Shown in pieces: positions 1-12,100 of a stretch of 64,000 nt of DNA. The position numbers and the translations under genes were made by a program. The DNA is from Apiospora phragmitis (taxonomy: Eukaryota > Ascomycota > Sordariomycetes > Amphisphaeriales > Apiosporaceae): the NCBI GenBank assembly GCA_038363925.1, contig JAQQWL010000007.1, positions 1,302,001-1,366,000 of the forward strand, given 5' to 3'. Under the pieces are notes generated by a model. The model ran no database searches, was not told the DNA's origin, and worked only from the letters and a program-made list of their open reading frames with translations. Position 1 is the first letter of the stretch. Every line of letters begins with the position of its first letter.

Positions 1-13
1 CGCTCCATATCTC

Positions 14-997
14 TTGAAAATGCTATTACAACAAGTCGTGGCTGCTGACTTCCCAGCGAAACCACATATTTCGGCTACTCCAAAAATTGGTAGCAACCGA
101 ACTCGATTACCGTGCCCGAAACATAGAAGGAAACAGAGGGTGCCGTTCAAACGAAACAGGCCTAGACCCAATTTGTACAGGTATACCGGGTGCCGTCGAG
201 GCGGTCTAGTCGCGATACCTGAAGAAGTAGAAGAAGGAGACGATGGGCAAAGGGGCTCCGTCAACAGAACGGCAGGCCACGATTCTGTCAGTACTAGTAC
301 TACTACCACTATTACTATGCGGTCCTCTGGATCGCCAGCGGCCGTCGCCGCACAACAGCTAGAACAGCCTCCGCCTCAGTTTCAGCTAGGAGAAAGAGAC
401 CGTAGCCCCGTCGACCTGCGCTGGGAGTCGCCCAAGTCCACGATCCAGCTCGAAGACCTCCTCTTCGGCATCGGCAGCCAGTTCGACGACATGACGTTCT
501 CGCCAAGGCAACTATCGTACATGAAGAATCCGGTCCGCGCTAATAACAATAATGATAATAATAATCCCTCTTCTACCAGATTACCACGTGGAACAAAAAA
601 GGCCTGTTCACCAGTCGAGACCACCAGCACGAAGGCCACTAAGGAAATGGCTCTCCTTGGCGGCTATCAAGAAAACGACGCTTTTGTGAGCGAAGAGACG
701 GTCATTTTACTGGACAAGGGAGGAGAGGACCCCTCTGGTTTGCCTCTCCTGTACGAAGAAGAGTTGCCTAATGATACAGCCGCCGGTCGGTCGAAACCGG
801 GCTCCTCCTACCTACGTCACCTTCCCGAGACCTTGGCCCCGGCCATGCGTCGTGTTTTGGCAGTAGTATGGAATCTGGTGAGGTGGAAAGTGTATAGTGG
901 CATATGCGTGCGCAGCAGTCTTCAACGCCATCATCAACGACAAAAACAACAGGGTGGGGAGAAGCTGCAAGGAGTGCGCGGTCTGGTATATATTTGA
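14..997 (+). CDS. hypothetical protein, possibly the last exon of a gene that starts upstream
   Basis: An open frame of 327 codons begins near the left window edge and stops at 995-997. I recognise no family. The N-terminal part is basic. The middle has Ser/Thr runs, a Gln/Pro stretch and an Asn-rich low-complexity piece around residue 180. An acidic segment near residues 225-255 precedes a basic C-terminus. A short ordered-looking segment near residues 138-172 (containing IQLEDLLFGIGSQFDD) is the likeliest conserved part. No signal peptide or clear membrane helix is visible. The true start may lie outside the window, so the first methionine is only a guess. It runs towards the convergent transcription factor gene with about 270 bases between the stops. 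Confidence 0.4.
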   Translation: MKMLLQQVVAADFPAKPHISATPKIGSNRTRLPCPKHRRKQRVPFKRNRPRPNLYRYTGCRRGGLVAIPEEVEEGDDGQRGSVNRTAGHDSVSTSTTTTITMRSSGSPAAVAAQQLEQPPPQFQLGERDRSPVDLRWESPKSTIQLEDLLFGIGSQFDDMTFSPRQLSYMKNPVRANNNNDNNNPSSTRLPRGTKKACSPVETTSTKATKEMALLGGYQENDAFVSEETVILLDKGGEDPSGLPLLYEEELPNDTAAGRSKPGSSYLRHLPETLAPAMRRVLAVVWNLVRWKVYSGICVRSSLQRHHQRQKQQGGEKLQGVRGLVYI

Positions 998-1267
998 CTT
1001 GACCCCCATAGTGCTTATAGGCAAACAAGAATCGCGTGGGCCAATTATTAAGTGTTCTTGGTTGCGTGAGTTCGCACCGGCGAAAAATCAACATTCCTAT
1101 CTATTCCTAACCATGCCTACTTGAGAAAATATGTCGCTAGCCATGAAACCGTATCCATCTACCTTTTACACATGCATCTTACCTAAACAATAAAATAATA
1201 TGGCTGGCGGGCAGCTCCCTTTACTTGGAAAGTAAAGGCTCTGGTCTTGTCCTGCCCTGCCACCTCA

Positions 1268-4200
1268 TCAGGATGGAGTCTCGCTCACAGCTCGGCTCTG
1301 AACCCTCGAGGGTCGTCCCGCGAGCCCCGTCCCGAGATTGCGGAGCAGATTCCCCAGACTCTCGACCAGCGGCGGCAGGGGCTCCGAGCGCACGGGTAAT
1401 TTTCGCGAAACACGTTCCGCGCGATATCGAGCACCATGCCGGGGTTGGACAGCGACTCGGCACCACCACCTCCTTCAGCCGCCGAACCTAAGCCCGTGGA
1501 TAATCCCGGTATGCCCTTGTCGAACTGCAGAAACGCGCGCGTCTCGCGGCTCTCGTCGCAATCCAGCAAGACGTATCTCGTAGGTGGCGGGGGCGGCATG
1601 ATAACCGCCGCCGCGGCCGTGGAGGAAGATCCGGAAGAAGCAGTAGTAGCAGCTCCAGCGGTAGAATAGCTAGCTCCAGCCCCGTCCTGTTGCTGCTGTT
1701 GGCCTTGCGTAGAACACGAGCACGATAGCAGACTGTAGACCCAGAGGGTCAAGGAGGCGAAGTAGACCGCGATGGCATGGAACCCGCGCAGCGAGGCCGG
1801 CGGCAGGGCCCGAGCATGCTTGAACACCTGGCCCGCGTGCCAGACGGCGTGGCGGGCGTCGCGGCTGCCGGCCCAGGGATCCTCGAGTGTCATGGCGGCG
1901 TGGCAGGCCTCGTCCTCGCCGTATTTCCCCGCGAACCGCTGCAGGTCATCCGGGTGCACGTGCAATATCATCATGAAGAGCTCGATGAGGATGGAGAGCT
2001 GTGTGGTCGTGGTCGTGTCCCTGCTTGAGGCCCTCTTACTGGTGCTGCTGCTGCTCGCGGCGGCGGGGAGGCTACCGACAAGCGTGGAGAACTCGTTGAT
2101 GTCGCGGTAAAGCTCCTGGTACATCGAGGTGAGCCAAAGGCGGTGTGTGGCATTACGCGACGAATGCATCATTGAGTGCAGCCGCGGCGCGGCGATGGCG
2201 CCGTGGCCGTAGAACCTGACTGCTTCCCTGTACGAGGCTATCTGGCCCCAGAAGCCGTACAGCGCGGCCGCGTAACAAAGTTCCACATCGATGAAGTCTT
2301 CGAATTCCTCGAGGATTGTCATACAATTCATAATATCAGAGATGCGAGGCACAGTAGTATCGGCCGCGAGTGGCTTCTTCCGAAGGTATATATCCCGCCA
2401 TGCCTCAGCACTTGATGCTCTCCAAAGACCACGAGACGCAGGCAGGCTGAAGCATAGTTCGGTGTACGTCATCAGCGGATTCTTCTGCAGCGCGATTGAT
2501 GCTTGGACATCATGAAAGAACAAGTGAAGAACGAGTCTAAGACAGTATTAATATGACCGTTATAAGCCATGCTTTAGTCAAGATGCGCGCCACTCACCTC
2601 TGTATGACTCTCTTTTGATGAATTTACACCACTTGGATTCCAGAAGCTCTGGGGGGTCCGATGGAGCTGGAACCAGAGCAGGCGTGTCTGCAGGGGCTGA
2701 GAAAGTTCCAGCGCGGCGTAGCATCTAGTCAATGTAAGCACAACAAGAACAATTGTTTAAAGGATTATCAAGGGTACAGACTGTCATCACCGGTTGGAGA
2801 AAACTCTCGGCAATCTCCATCTTGCGTTTGAAGCCACTCCATAAGCCAATATCAAGGATCTGCATGAATGCTTGCAGGCATTGCAGGTCCCGCGTGTATG
2901 CATTTCTCGATTCGAACTGGTCAACGTGAGCTCATGTTCAGAGTAGGGATTGCTATCTTTCAGAACGTACGAGTATAGATAGGGACGTCCTCACAACTTC
3001 TTGAAGCGCGAGTCCGAATTGCCATATTGAAGGGACGGCAATGAAGCCCGCTCCACTAGCAACCAGCATTGCCAATAACTCGGGCATGGCTGTGGAAGGG
3101 TTTAATGAGGCAGCATGGATCCAGTTATCCGTCTCATACTCATCATGAACGAAATGGGTTTGGAGCAGATAGTTGAGTAGATCTAGGGAAGGGGAACGAG
3201 GGAACCTTGCCTGGGCTCTTATCTAAATGTCACTTTCGGTTAATAGCTCCTCTTCCCATTCGGGGAAAGGAGGGACATCTCAGAGTCAAGAAATGACTAG
3301 ACTCTAACGAGCCGAGTGTCTCAAAAAGGGGTTTCTTACGCTGTGCCAGCACGATAGCAAATAGGCGGTCTCGATCCGTCAGTCCCATTTTCAAGCCTTT
3401 GGATTTTGACGCCAAGATCTTCTCATAGGGCAGGCGACCCAGCAATACTTTCTTCATTAACCGTGATACTCTCAGATTCCCGGAGAGCATTATCCCTAGA
3501 CTTTGGCTCCCAGAGCCAGGGAGATCGTTTGAAGGCGGCATGGCCTCTCGATGGATCCCTCGGTAGCCGCACGTGCCTAGCCACTGAAGCCGAGGCCGCC
3601 GACGAAGACTGGGGGGCTCGGGCCTTGAATGTCGACTTGCGGTATTGTGTAACTATCGAAGTTCAGGTCCCATGAGGTGAAGTCCATATCTTGAAAGAAG
3701 TTGTTGTGCGTGGGGTTATAGAAGAACATGTCGTCGGCGGCCGGGTTCATAATGTGGTGGCCGGCGGCATCCTCGTAGTGTGGGAGGTATGTCGTGGCTC
3801 CAACATGAAGCGTGTCTGCTTGAACCTCCTCCATCTGCGCATACGGGACCCCGTGCTGCACATTTGACCTAGAAGACCCCATATAGTGCTGCATGGGCAC
3901 GTTGTTGTTGTTGTTGGCCTCAATAGGCTCTTGATCTACTTGCGATATATTGTTGGTGGACTCGGGGCTATTTGCAATGGAGCTATCTCCCCTGGCTGCC
4001 CAGTAAATAGGTTAGTACATGTTGATCAAAGATAGGATGACATCGCATGCCCACGGACAGGTTAGTGCACCAGGGACAGCAAAGCCGTGGAAGGGCGTAG
4101 CATCGCCCCAAAGATTGGTCACCCGTAAAGGGCCATACGTACTTTCATCTTGGGGTTCCATAGGTCAACGTCTTCCTCGTGGCCGTCTGACAGACCAAAC

Positions 4201-4908
4201 TCTTGCTTCGGCATCGGCCACACGGTTTCTGGTCGTCACATTTCGCCTTGCTCGCGGCGCAATTCAGGCAGGCCTCGGCCGCCCGATCACTCCTTCGTAT
4301 TACCGGCCTTCCTTGTGCTTGGTCATCACGGTCGTGTGTCGTCTCGTGCCGTGTCAGGAGGTCGCTATCAAGACGCACAGATCGTCAGTAACCCTCTTCT
4401 GTCGCACTCTAACCAAGATTGCGCGTGCCGTCTTTGGGGTTAAAGATGGAGGGTTTGGCACATACGCTCGGTTGAACCTCTTGGGACATCTTGAGCACTG
4501 GTAAGGTCTCGCGTTCTCGTCTAGCGCACATAGTTAGATTTGACTGGGCACGGCGCGCCACTTGATGGCGGAGTTGCGAAACTAACGGGATCGAAGATGT
4601 CTCGTCAAGTGGTCAGCTCTGTCACGACGCGCACACAGTCAGCTTGCCACGGAGTCGACGCGGGGTAGAAGAACGCGAAGAAGTGCCCGGAACCTTTCAT
4701 ATACACGCTTGCAGATGTGGCAAACATGCACCGGGGCCGAAGAGGCGTCTTCGGCAATCTTGATGCGCTTGGGTCCTCGTGCCGATGACGACGGCGGCGG
4801 GCGCAGTTCTTGCTGCGGAGAGGCAGAGGCTGTCACGAAGGTGCCGAGAAGGAGGTCCGGGCCAGCAGCGTCACAAAGTATATCAATGCCGTTCTGCGGC
4901 TCGCTCAT
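1268..4908 (-). CDS. C2H2 plus Zn2Cys6 transcription factor with fungal-specific regulatory domain; several frame breaks
   Basis: A nuclear DNA-binding regulator of about 974 aa if repaired. Two C2H2 fingers are assembled across exons: CHICKRVYER joins ADHLTRHLRSH, and CSRCPKRFNRA joins DLLTRHETTH. A Zn2Cys6 cluster follows at 4210-4290 (spacing C-2-C-6-C-5-C-2-C-6-C). The C-terminal half contains the fungal transcription-factor domain, for example LLNYLLQTHFV, TDNWIHAASLNPSTA, LDIGLWSGFKRKMEIAESF and LVLHLFFHDVQASIAL. Exons by splice signals are 4908-4694, 4618-4587, 4520-4466, 4364-4143, 3995-3340, 3182-2971, 2916-2782, 2724-2598 and 2536-1268. Frame breaks lie at the C4 run 4152-4155, the C6 run 3611-3616, the C3 run 3428-3430, near the 2536/2598 junction, and at the C3 run 1394-1396. 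Four of the five are cured by changing one homopolymer by one base, and conserved protein continues on both sides. Target genes are unknown. Confidence 0.8.
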
Positions 4909-7046
4909 GGTAGACCGGCGAAGCGAACAGAGCTCTCACGAGGCTCTGCGCGGGCTTCCAATGAGGGTGGATAGGTATTGAAGGATGAAGAGTGAAGATG
5001 CGCGCGTCGGGTCATGTGGAGGCGGGGGCCCGGCAATACATTATTTGCGAGGCGTAGGTATTACCCCAGATTCCCAGCCTTTCCCCACGTCATTAGCCGG
5101 ACGCTATCGACTGGCCGCCAATTGATCAGCCACCAGAGCCAATGCGGGATATCTCCAAAACGAAGTGCCTGATCTGGACATTGCCTGATTGCTGTTTCTT
5201 AGTCAATGGCTGCAGCTGGTTGGAGAAACCCGCCCGCCAGGTGCTTAGTCAGGGTGTATCTACTGCCGGCACTTGACCTGGGTCAGAGAGACTGCCGATT
5301 TGTCGTGACCTTTGGCCGGAACATTGTCTCACGACGTTCCGGCGCGCTACGTTGGCTAGAATATCAATTTCCCCATATAGCCTATGGCCGGGAACTATTC
5401 ATTCGAGTTGTTACCTGCCTTGCCCGCCTTGCCCGCCTTGCCTGCCCAGTCAGTGTTAGCCGCTTACTTTGCCCGGAGCTGAGTCCGAGCGATTAATACT
5501 CCGAGTCTTAGTTTCCGAACCAGCGCGCCCAATCAAGGCTCATCGCCTCACTCTCGACGAGTCACGATCCACGTAGCGTCACCCCAAACGCCAATCCAGC
5601 CATTGGCGGCTTCTCATTCGCCCACAGCCCCAGGCCACGATGTGCAGCAGCATGTGTGATAAGTGACTAGCGCGTGGGGGAGGGCAGCGAGCTGACATAG
5701 TACAATAAGGCACGTGGGAAGAGGCCGTGTCGTATGCGACCCCCATGGTGTGCAGAATCTGCAGGACAATCAATCCGGGGGAAGTATACCTACCTTACCT
5801 ATGCCAACTCTTATTTGTCTATATATTTAGAGAGCCCTTCAGCTTATTTTGATGGCTGCCACGGACATCTTTGGCCAAGGCCTGCCATGTCGTATACAGC
5901 TGCCACGCCCTCTTTCGATAGTTGACAAGATGTGGAACGACTAGGACTGCCCATCTGCCGCAAGCCGGAACTTGTTGAGCTAGCTCCATGAACCTGGTTC
6001 TCCCAGCATGCCTCAAACTGAGATATCATCTATCATTCAAAAATACTCGGATGAAGCCCGAAACTCTCCCTGCCTGGGGCAAGGTGATATGGTGCCATGA
6101 TGGAACCACCTTGATCCCTGAAGAGCGAGGCCGTAATATAGTAGCAATAAGTGTGTTCTCACCTCCTCTCAACCTCCGTTCACTTGGCGAATATTTGATT
6201 TGTAAGTACGCGAATCCTACTAGCAGTTGGCGAAGCACCGTCTGTTGTCTGTATCACAATATGCAGTCATCTGCAACTCCGACTTTTAGGTTGACGAGCC
6301 CGGTCGGGCTTACTTCTCTCTATGTAAAAAGAGAGTAAACCCGTGATCCATGAAAGCGAGCCGGAAGCCCCGGAAGCCCCGTCATTTCAACCTGAACAAA
6401 ATCATGGCATTTCAAAAAGGCGATAGCGATAGTAAGGACGAAGAGAAGGACTCGATAATCGAAGACGAAGCGGTAGCACCTATGGCTGTCAAGGTCGCGA
6501 TCGAGTGTACAAGGCTACTTGTCTAACAAACGTCTACCATCACGTGACGCTGTTTCTGTTTGCTGATTCATCAACGATAGCCATGCACAGGGTGGCAGCT
6601 CTATGCTGATGCAGACCATTATAAATTATACCTCCGTGTCGGATTTCCCAGGCACCACGCTGTGGGTGCTGCCAGTACTGCCAGGCTACTTGCCGAGGAG
6701 TAAGGGATCTAAATAACCACCGCGATGGACCTTGGTGACCACCTCAATCTACCATCATGCGACGAGGGACTCTCGTGCTTACATTATCTCTGTTTTGCCC
6801 AATTGCACAGAAACGCCTGTTTTCCCCCACCGACTGAGTATGAGCTCCATAGCCATTATCGAATAACAAAATGCGTGATGTTCCCAAACGCCCCTTCCCT
6901 GTATGCCCGGCACCAAGAAGACAATGAGAAAACTGGCCTGAATGTAGATATAAGGTAGTGATGATGTCTCATAGATCATACTGGAATGAGGTCAGTTCCA
7001 TGCAGGTCCAATACCTATGTAGTCATAGCGTGGGGTTTGGGTTCCA
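4909..7046. other. intergenic, no gene recognised
   Basis: This stretch includes the divergent upstream region of the transcription factor gene. I saw no recognisable domain and no convincing exon chain on either strand. A 58-codon open frame near 6351-6527 is acidic and basic by turns but matches nothing I know. Base composition is ordinary, with no sign of the RIP bias seen at 20-32 kb. Confidence 0.4.
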
Positions 7047-7297
7047 TTACCTCTCAGCTACTCTTGCCTCACCAGCACGGGGTACCGTCGTTGGGACAGG
7101 CTCTTCCGCGGGAACCCAAGTGCCACATTTCGGGCATTGGACACTGGGAGCCTGGTTTTGACTTAGCATCGATCCATGAAAGCACGCGTTGGTGACAGGG
7201 GGAGGTGACATACTGTTCCGCTGTCGCCGCTGACGGGACGCTCGGCCGGCTCTCCCTTGGAGTCGATGAGATAGCTTGGGCTGACCTGAGAACACAT
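7047..7297 (-). CDS. probable small two-exon gene, 62 aa, with one CPKCG motif
   Basis: Exon 1 is 7297-7214 (28 codons, starting MCSQVSPSYLIDSKGEP) and exon 2 is 7151-7047. The intron has a GTATGT donor, a TGCTAAG branch site and a CAG acceptor, and it joins in phase 0. The product is 62 aa and ends VAER before TAA. It carries a single CPKCGTW knuckle typical of half a zinc ribbon, in a Pro/Glu-rich hydrophilic chain, with no signal peptide or membrane segment. A TATA-like box lies at 7478-7488, and a pyrimidine-rich leader without obvious competing exons runs to the start codon. I do not recognise the family. Support comes from the splice signals, the promoter layout and the motif, not from homology. 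Confidence 0.5.
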
Positions 7298-7477
7298 GTC
7301 GATAGTCGGCGGCGAGGTGGGCGACGTATACAGAAGTAGATGTGGTGTGAAAGAGGAAGGTCAAGGATATCAGTTATGCGATGATGGTAGGGGAGGCACC
7401 GATGAACTATGACGAAGGATAGAGGCGTGGAGGATAGCGATGGGTATGGATGGGCCTTTGGACGAAGGAAGCGGACC

Positions 7478-7488
7478 TTATTTATAAG
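7478..7488 (-). promoter_or_regulatory. TATA-like box of the 62-aa gene
   Basis: On the minus strand the sequence reads CTTATAAATAA, about 180 bases before the ATG at 7297. A CT-rich leader follows, as is usual for fungal transcripts. This is a prediction from sequence and position only. Confidence 0.35.
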
Positions 7489-9077
7489 TGTATGCTCTAG
7501 TCACCGGCCGAGTCGCTCCCCAGGTACAAGACTAGAAAACAGGAGAGAAATGAGTGAGGGGGGGGGGGGAGAAAGATGAGCTAGATCGCCAGAAGGTTTC
7601 CGCACCGGTAACGGCTTGTATGCTTTTCTTCCTGCCGCTTCATGGCACCAGAGGGGTCTTGATTGGACTGTACCTATCCGACGTGCGATATGGGAGAGAG
7701 CATATGTCAAAGTAGCATGGGACCACGTCACGGAAGGCTGGCCAGACTCGACAATGATTGTGCTGCAAAGAGCTGGAAGAAACAATACTTACATCATGGG
7801 CGCCAAGCCATCCATCCGGGCGACAACCCGAACGACGGAGGAGTGAGTAGTACATGCGATGGGGATGGGGATGGGGACCGCAGAGAGTACGAGAGACGGA
7901 GAGGCCATCAGTGGGGTTGCTGCAACAGGAGAGGACTTCGCAATTAGGACGATCGCACGATAGATTCGGATATGGCACAGTGGCTCGCTGCTGAGTTGGG
8001 AGTTACATGGCGCTACTCATTAGCCAGGCTTGAAAGCCGGGTAGTACCATGGACCGACCATCAGGCCCTCCACCGTGTGTGCTTGGAGCAATTTTTTTTA
8101 GAGCAACATAGGGACGGATGGGCATGGGATATGGCAGCGCCGAGAGATCTCAAGGTTCAAGTGGGGTTTAGTGTCAAGGGAACGGTGGTATCTTGGGAGG
8201 AAACTACGGAGTACCAGGCCAGGAATCCTGAGACTGCAAACAAATAGAATCATCGGCATTATTGGTCTGATCATGGGCAGCTGGATGCTCGTTTCGCGAC
8301 CGGGGGTGGTCGAGAAAGATGTGATAGATCATCAAAACTTGGGGTTGTACCGTACTTGGGATGATGGATCGATAAAATGAAAGAAGCAAAAAAAAAAAGG
8401 GGAAAAAAAAAGAAAAGAAAAAGCAAGCAGGGAATACCTAGCCAGCAATCTTCGAGAATGGGCCGTGAGCGATTACCAGCAAGGCTCCGTGTCGTTCCGC
8501 TCCGAGCCTCAATCTCGACGCAAGGCAACGCCAGGCAAGGACCGAAGGCGCAAGGCGGAAACACAATGGATGGCGTAACAAGCCCTCCGGTAGTGGTCGA
8601 CCAGTCACATAAAAAGACTGCTCGAGGCAAGGCCTATCTATCACCGATTACTCCGTATATGAGACAGACACGGAGCGCAATTGTCCAGCCAGAAACGTCA
8701 TGCCATTCGGCGTTAGCCCTGTCTCGCCGCCTCCCTCGGCAGCCGTCCACGGTGTAGCGAGTTCCGCTTATGTACAGGAAAACGAAACTAATGGGGGGTC
8801 AGTGATCGGAACTGGAAATTGTGTGCAGTGCATCGCAGCGCAGTTGGTGCACGATCGAAATGGTAGAGACGGACTCCAGACAGAGTAGGTAAACATATCG
8901 TGGATGGAGGGATGAATGGATGTGTGCCCCCCTGCTGCGCTGCAACCCAAACATTCATCGATCGTCGTACAGACCGCGCGACCGGGGACCCGGGTCGTTT
9001 GGGAGGCAGAATTGGGAATGCCGTTCCCAAGATCTCACCATGATCGGGTTTCAGGTAAGTGCCCAGGCTGAATGAAG

Positions 9078-9153
9078 GACTGGGCTGGGCTGGGCTGGGC
9101 TGGTTGATTGATTTGTAGTAAGCAATCAAATCAAATCGAATCAAATCAAATCT
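9078..9153. repeat. adjacent pentamer microsatellites (GGGCT)n and (AATCA)n
   Basis: GGGCT is repeated about four times in tandem. Shortly after, AATCA/AATCG pentamers are repeated about five times. Both are imperfect simple repeats in intergenic DNA with no evident link to a gene. Confidence 0.7.
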
Positions 9154-12100
9154 AGCAAACACATTGGAAAGGAAGCAATCACGATTGACATGTACTTTGT
9201 GTCAGGTCGTCGTGAATATTTGAAAACTCTAGTCTTGAGTAACAGCCGTTCATTGGATTTCCCTCGAATCTGCATCATTCCGAGTGGCCGAGAATGGCGG
9301 GCGGATAGGAAGGACGGCAACAAACCAATCATGCCCTGATTAGCAAAGAACGATATGCGACGTGTAATCTTTTTCTTTTTTCTCTCCATGCTGGCCGTCG
9401 GCCTTCGACGTTTGCTGTCATGTCTGCCCGGTCTGCCGCCGGTCCCTCGTGATTTCTCCCGTACGTACCCAGGTATTCCATCCCCGCCAAGCTGCCTCTT
9501 TTCCTTTTTGCTGCACTGCATCCGTACCGTTGACACATTGACGCACGCTCTGGATATCATAACTATGTCTCAAGTATCTGTTCCTTCTACCTACATACCG
9601 ACGGATCCTTCTCAGCCCTTGGCCAGCCAGAAGAACGGCAATGGGAACAAACCGCGACTACGCAGCGGGTTCGGTCCTGTCTGTGTCTTTCCAAAGTTCA
9701 ACTACCAAATGTCTCATGTGCTCGCAGACATGCGTGGTCGGTTTCGCTTTCCTTTCTTTTCTGTCCTGCTTGATCAACTTAGCGGAGCCCATCACACCAC
9801 CACATTCAGCCGGTGAAGGGTTTCAGACGGGGTTGGCCTGCTTGAAGGCTACTATCTTCCAAATACCTTTGTCGAACAAATGCATTATCTCTTCGCTTAG
9901 CCTACGCTGCGTCGGGCCATGTAACCTTATAGGTACTTGCTGCCACCTGCCTATAAGTACATGGGCTATAGCGAGCATCCCTTCGGACTATCCACTCTCT
10001 TGTTTTCAACATGCTTGCTTCCTGATTGGACAATTTTCATCAGAGCGCAACGCAGTATAGTTCTCCTACAGCGTGGTAGCTTCACAACCTGGCCAATCGT
10101 GCCTCAGCGTTAGACTCCATAGTTACACCGACAGGACCTCCATCGTCCTATTGTTCTATAATTTGCACTACATTATAGCACACACAGCGACGCCTCTTCA
10201 CTTTCAGCCTCTTAGTGCCCGGCAATGTCTTTCCATGTTTCCACCTTTCCTCCTCGGCAGCCGGCCGAGGCCATGACCTCGTTCGATGGAACATCCATAT
10301 CTGCCCAGTATTTTGGAGCATAATCGCTTCGTTACCTAGAATAGCTTACCCGGACTAAACTACACTCCGTTCCTGGCCCCCGCCGGCCTCGTGAATATAT
10401 CCCGAAAGGAATAAGGCTTATGCCGACCCGGTACTTTTGGGAGCTACCCGGACCATGCAGTCAGATATGATCTTCTTTGGTTGACATTGCAGGGGGCTCT
10501 TGGTACGCTGATCGTGTGGATTACAGTACCCTTGCTATATATGTGGGGGTGAGGGGAGTTACGTAGTTCCCTTAGCTGCTTGGGGCGTATACTCATGCAC
10601 GTTTGTACGCTATGAAAGTATCATGTGCGCAGATACTTGACCGTCAAGGTGAGCATTGCTTTTTGGCCGGAGCCAAGGCCAAAGGAAATCTAAAAGAGCG
10701 GCGCATAGAAGCGGTGCAGAGGAACCCTTCTTCATCCAGAAGATGAATATTGCTTTTGATCTTTTAGGGGTAGTGCGCTATGATGAAGCCAGAATATGAC
10801 CTATCGCAAAACCTGCCTAGAAGCCTTGATTTCAACTAGAATCCTGCAGGCTGGCAGCCACCCCCAAGTCGATTTCAACCGGTGAAGTTTGGTTCGACTG
10901 CCGAGACCCTCATGCTGCTCTAGAACCCCCAAATATCCTCCCCTTCGAGTGTTATCTCCATGCGAGATCTGACGACATGTCATTACTTACCTTGCCCACG
11001 AGGCGCCGTCCCTGGCAGGCACTATTGCAGTTTGGAACAGCATGACTCCCATCCTTACCGCTGCCTAGGTCAAACACTCAGAAACTCGTGGGCTCACCTT
11101 ATCACATTCGACCCCAGGAGACGCCCCGTGCCGAGACCCGTCCTTCTTCGCCGGTACAATAACTTTATGAGAGACAAACAAGGCGGCGAGACGCGTAGCG
11201 CAATGGGTATCGCTCTTCCACTTCCACTTCCCTTCTCTTCCGCGGGTGCAGCTCGGGTTTCTACAGCCACACCGGTATCACACACCAAGGGCGACCCTGG
11301 ACAATGCAGGGAACCAGCAGGTTGCGTGCAGATTGTCAGGCCCAAGCCGCTGGGACGAACAAGCATCTCTCCTTCGTCCATCCCGACTGTGATATGTGAG
11401 TGAGTGCTCGTGTGAGGAAGGCAGAAAAAGAATATTCTGCGTGGAATGTGAATGATCTGCGCAAGAGGGTGCCACGTCGGCGCGCCGGCCCATAGGTAAT
11501 ATCCCGAGCCTTTTCGTTCATGTCACTCACGTTTCGGTTTACATATGTGTCTCGTTCGAAGATTGGGATGTGATGTATCATTTTCTGACTTGTCGCTTTA
11601 CTCGTCTGGCAGACTGACAGCCTGACAGCTATCCAATGAGAACAGTGGCATTGAACCGACGTCACGGAGAAGAGATAGCGAGCTCGAGCCGTAGTGTACA
11701 TATGGGGTGTTGTACATACCCTTCTCTTAATATCCGGCTGTTTCGTGCCGCGAGGGCTTGTTGCTATCTTGCTCACGCGAGCCAGACAATACTCCTGCGG
11801 TGGCTCGTGGAAGTTACATGAGACAAAGCCGTTGGCTGCTGCTATTAGACTGTGAGTAATACGCCCACAACTACCCGTCTAGAGTCACCGCATCGCATAT
11901 TGCACATGCAGGCTACCATCGGCATGCGTAATTGCCCACTCATGTGCTACGTATGCGTCGGCCAGCCTTCTTCCCTCATGCTTACTACCTTTCAAAACGT
12001 TAACGGCTCTTGGGAATTTGCTCCCCGGCAGGGGGTATATTATATATCACACGAGGCACTATTGGGGAGAAGGTGGTTCCCATTCTTTCCCACGGCCGCT

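Noticed and set aside
1268..4908. RIP as the cause of the broken transcription factor
   Set aside because: The breaks are one-base length changes at homopolymers, not C-to-T substitutions, and the composition is normal.
9564..9816. Possible small protein starting MSQVSVPSTYIPTDPSQ
   Set aside because: The first 50 codons look plausible, but I found no convincing splice sites or motif and the end looks random.
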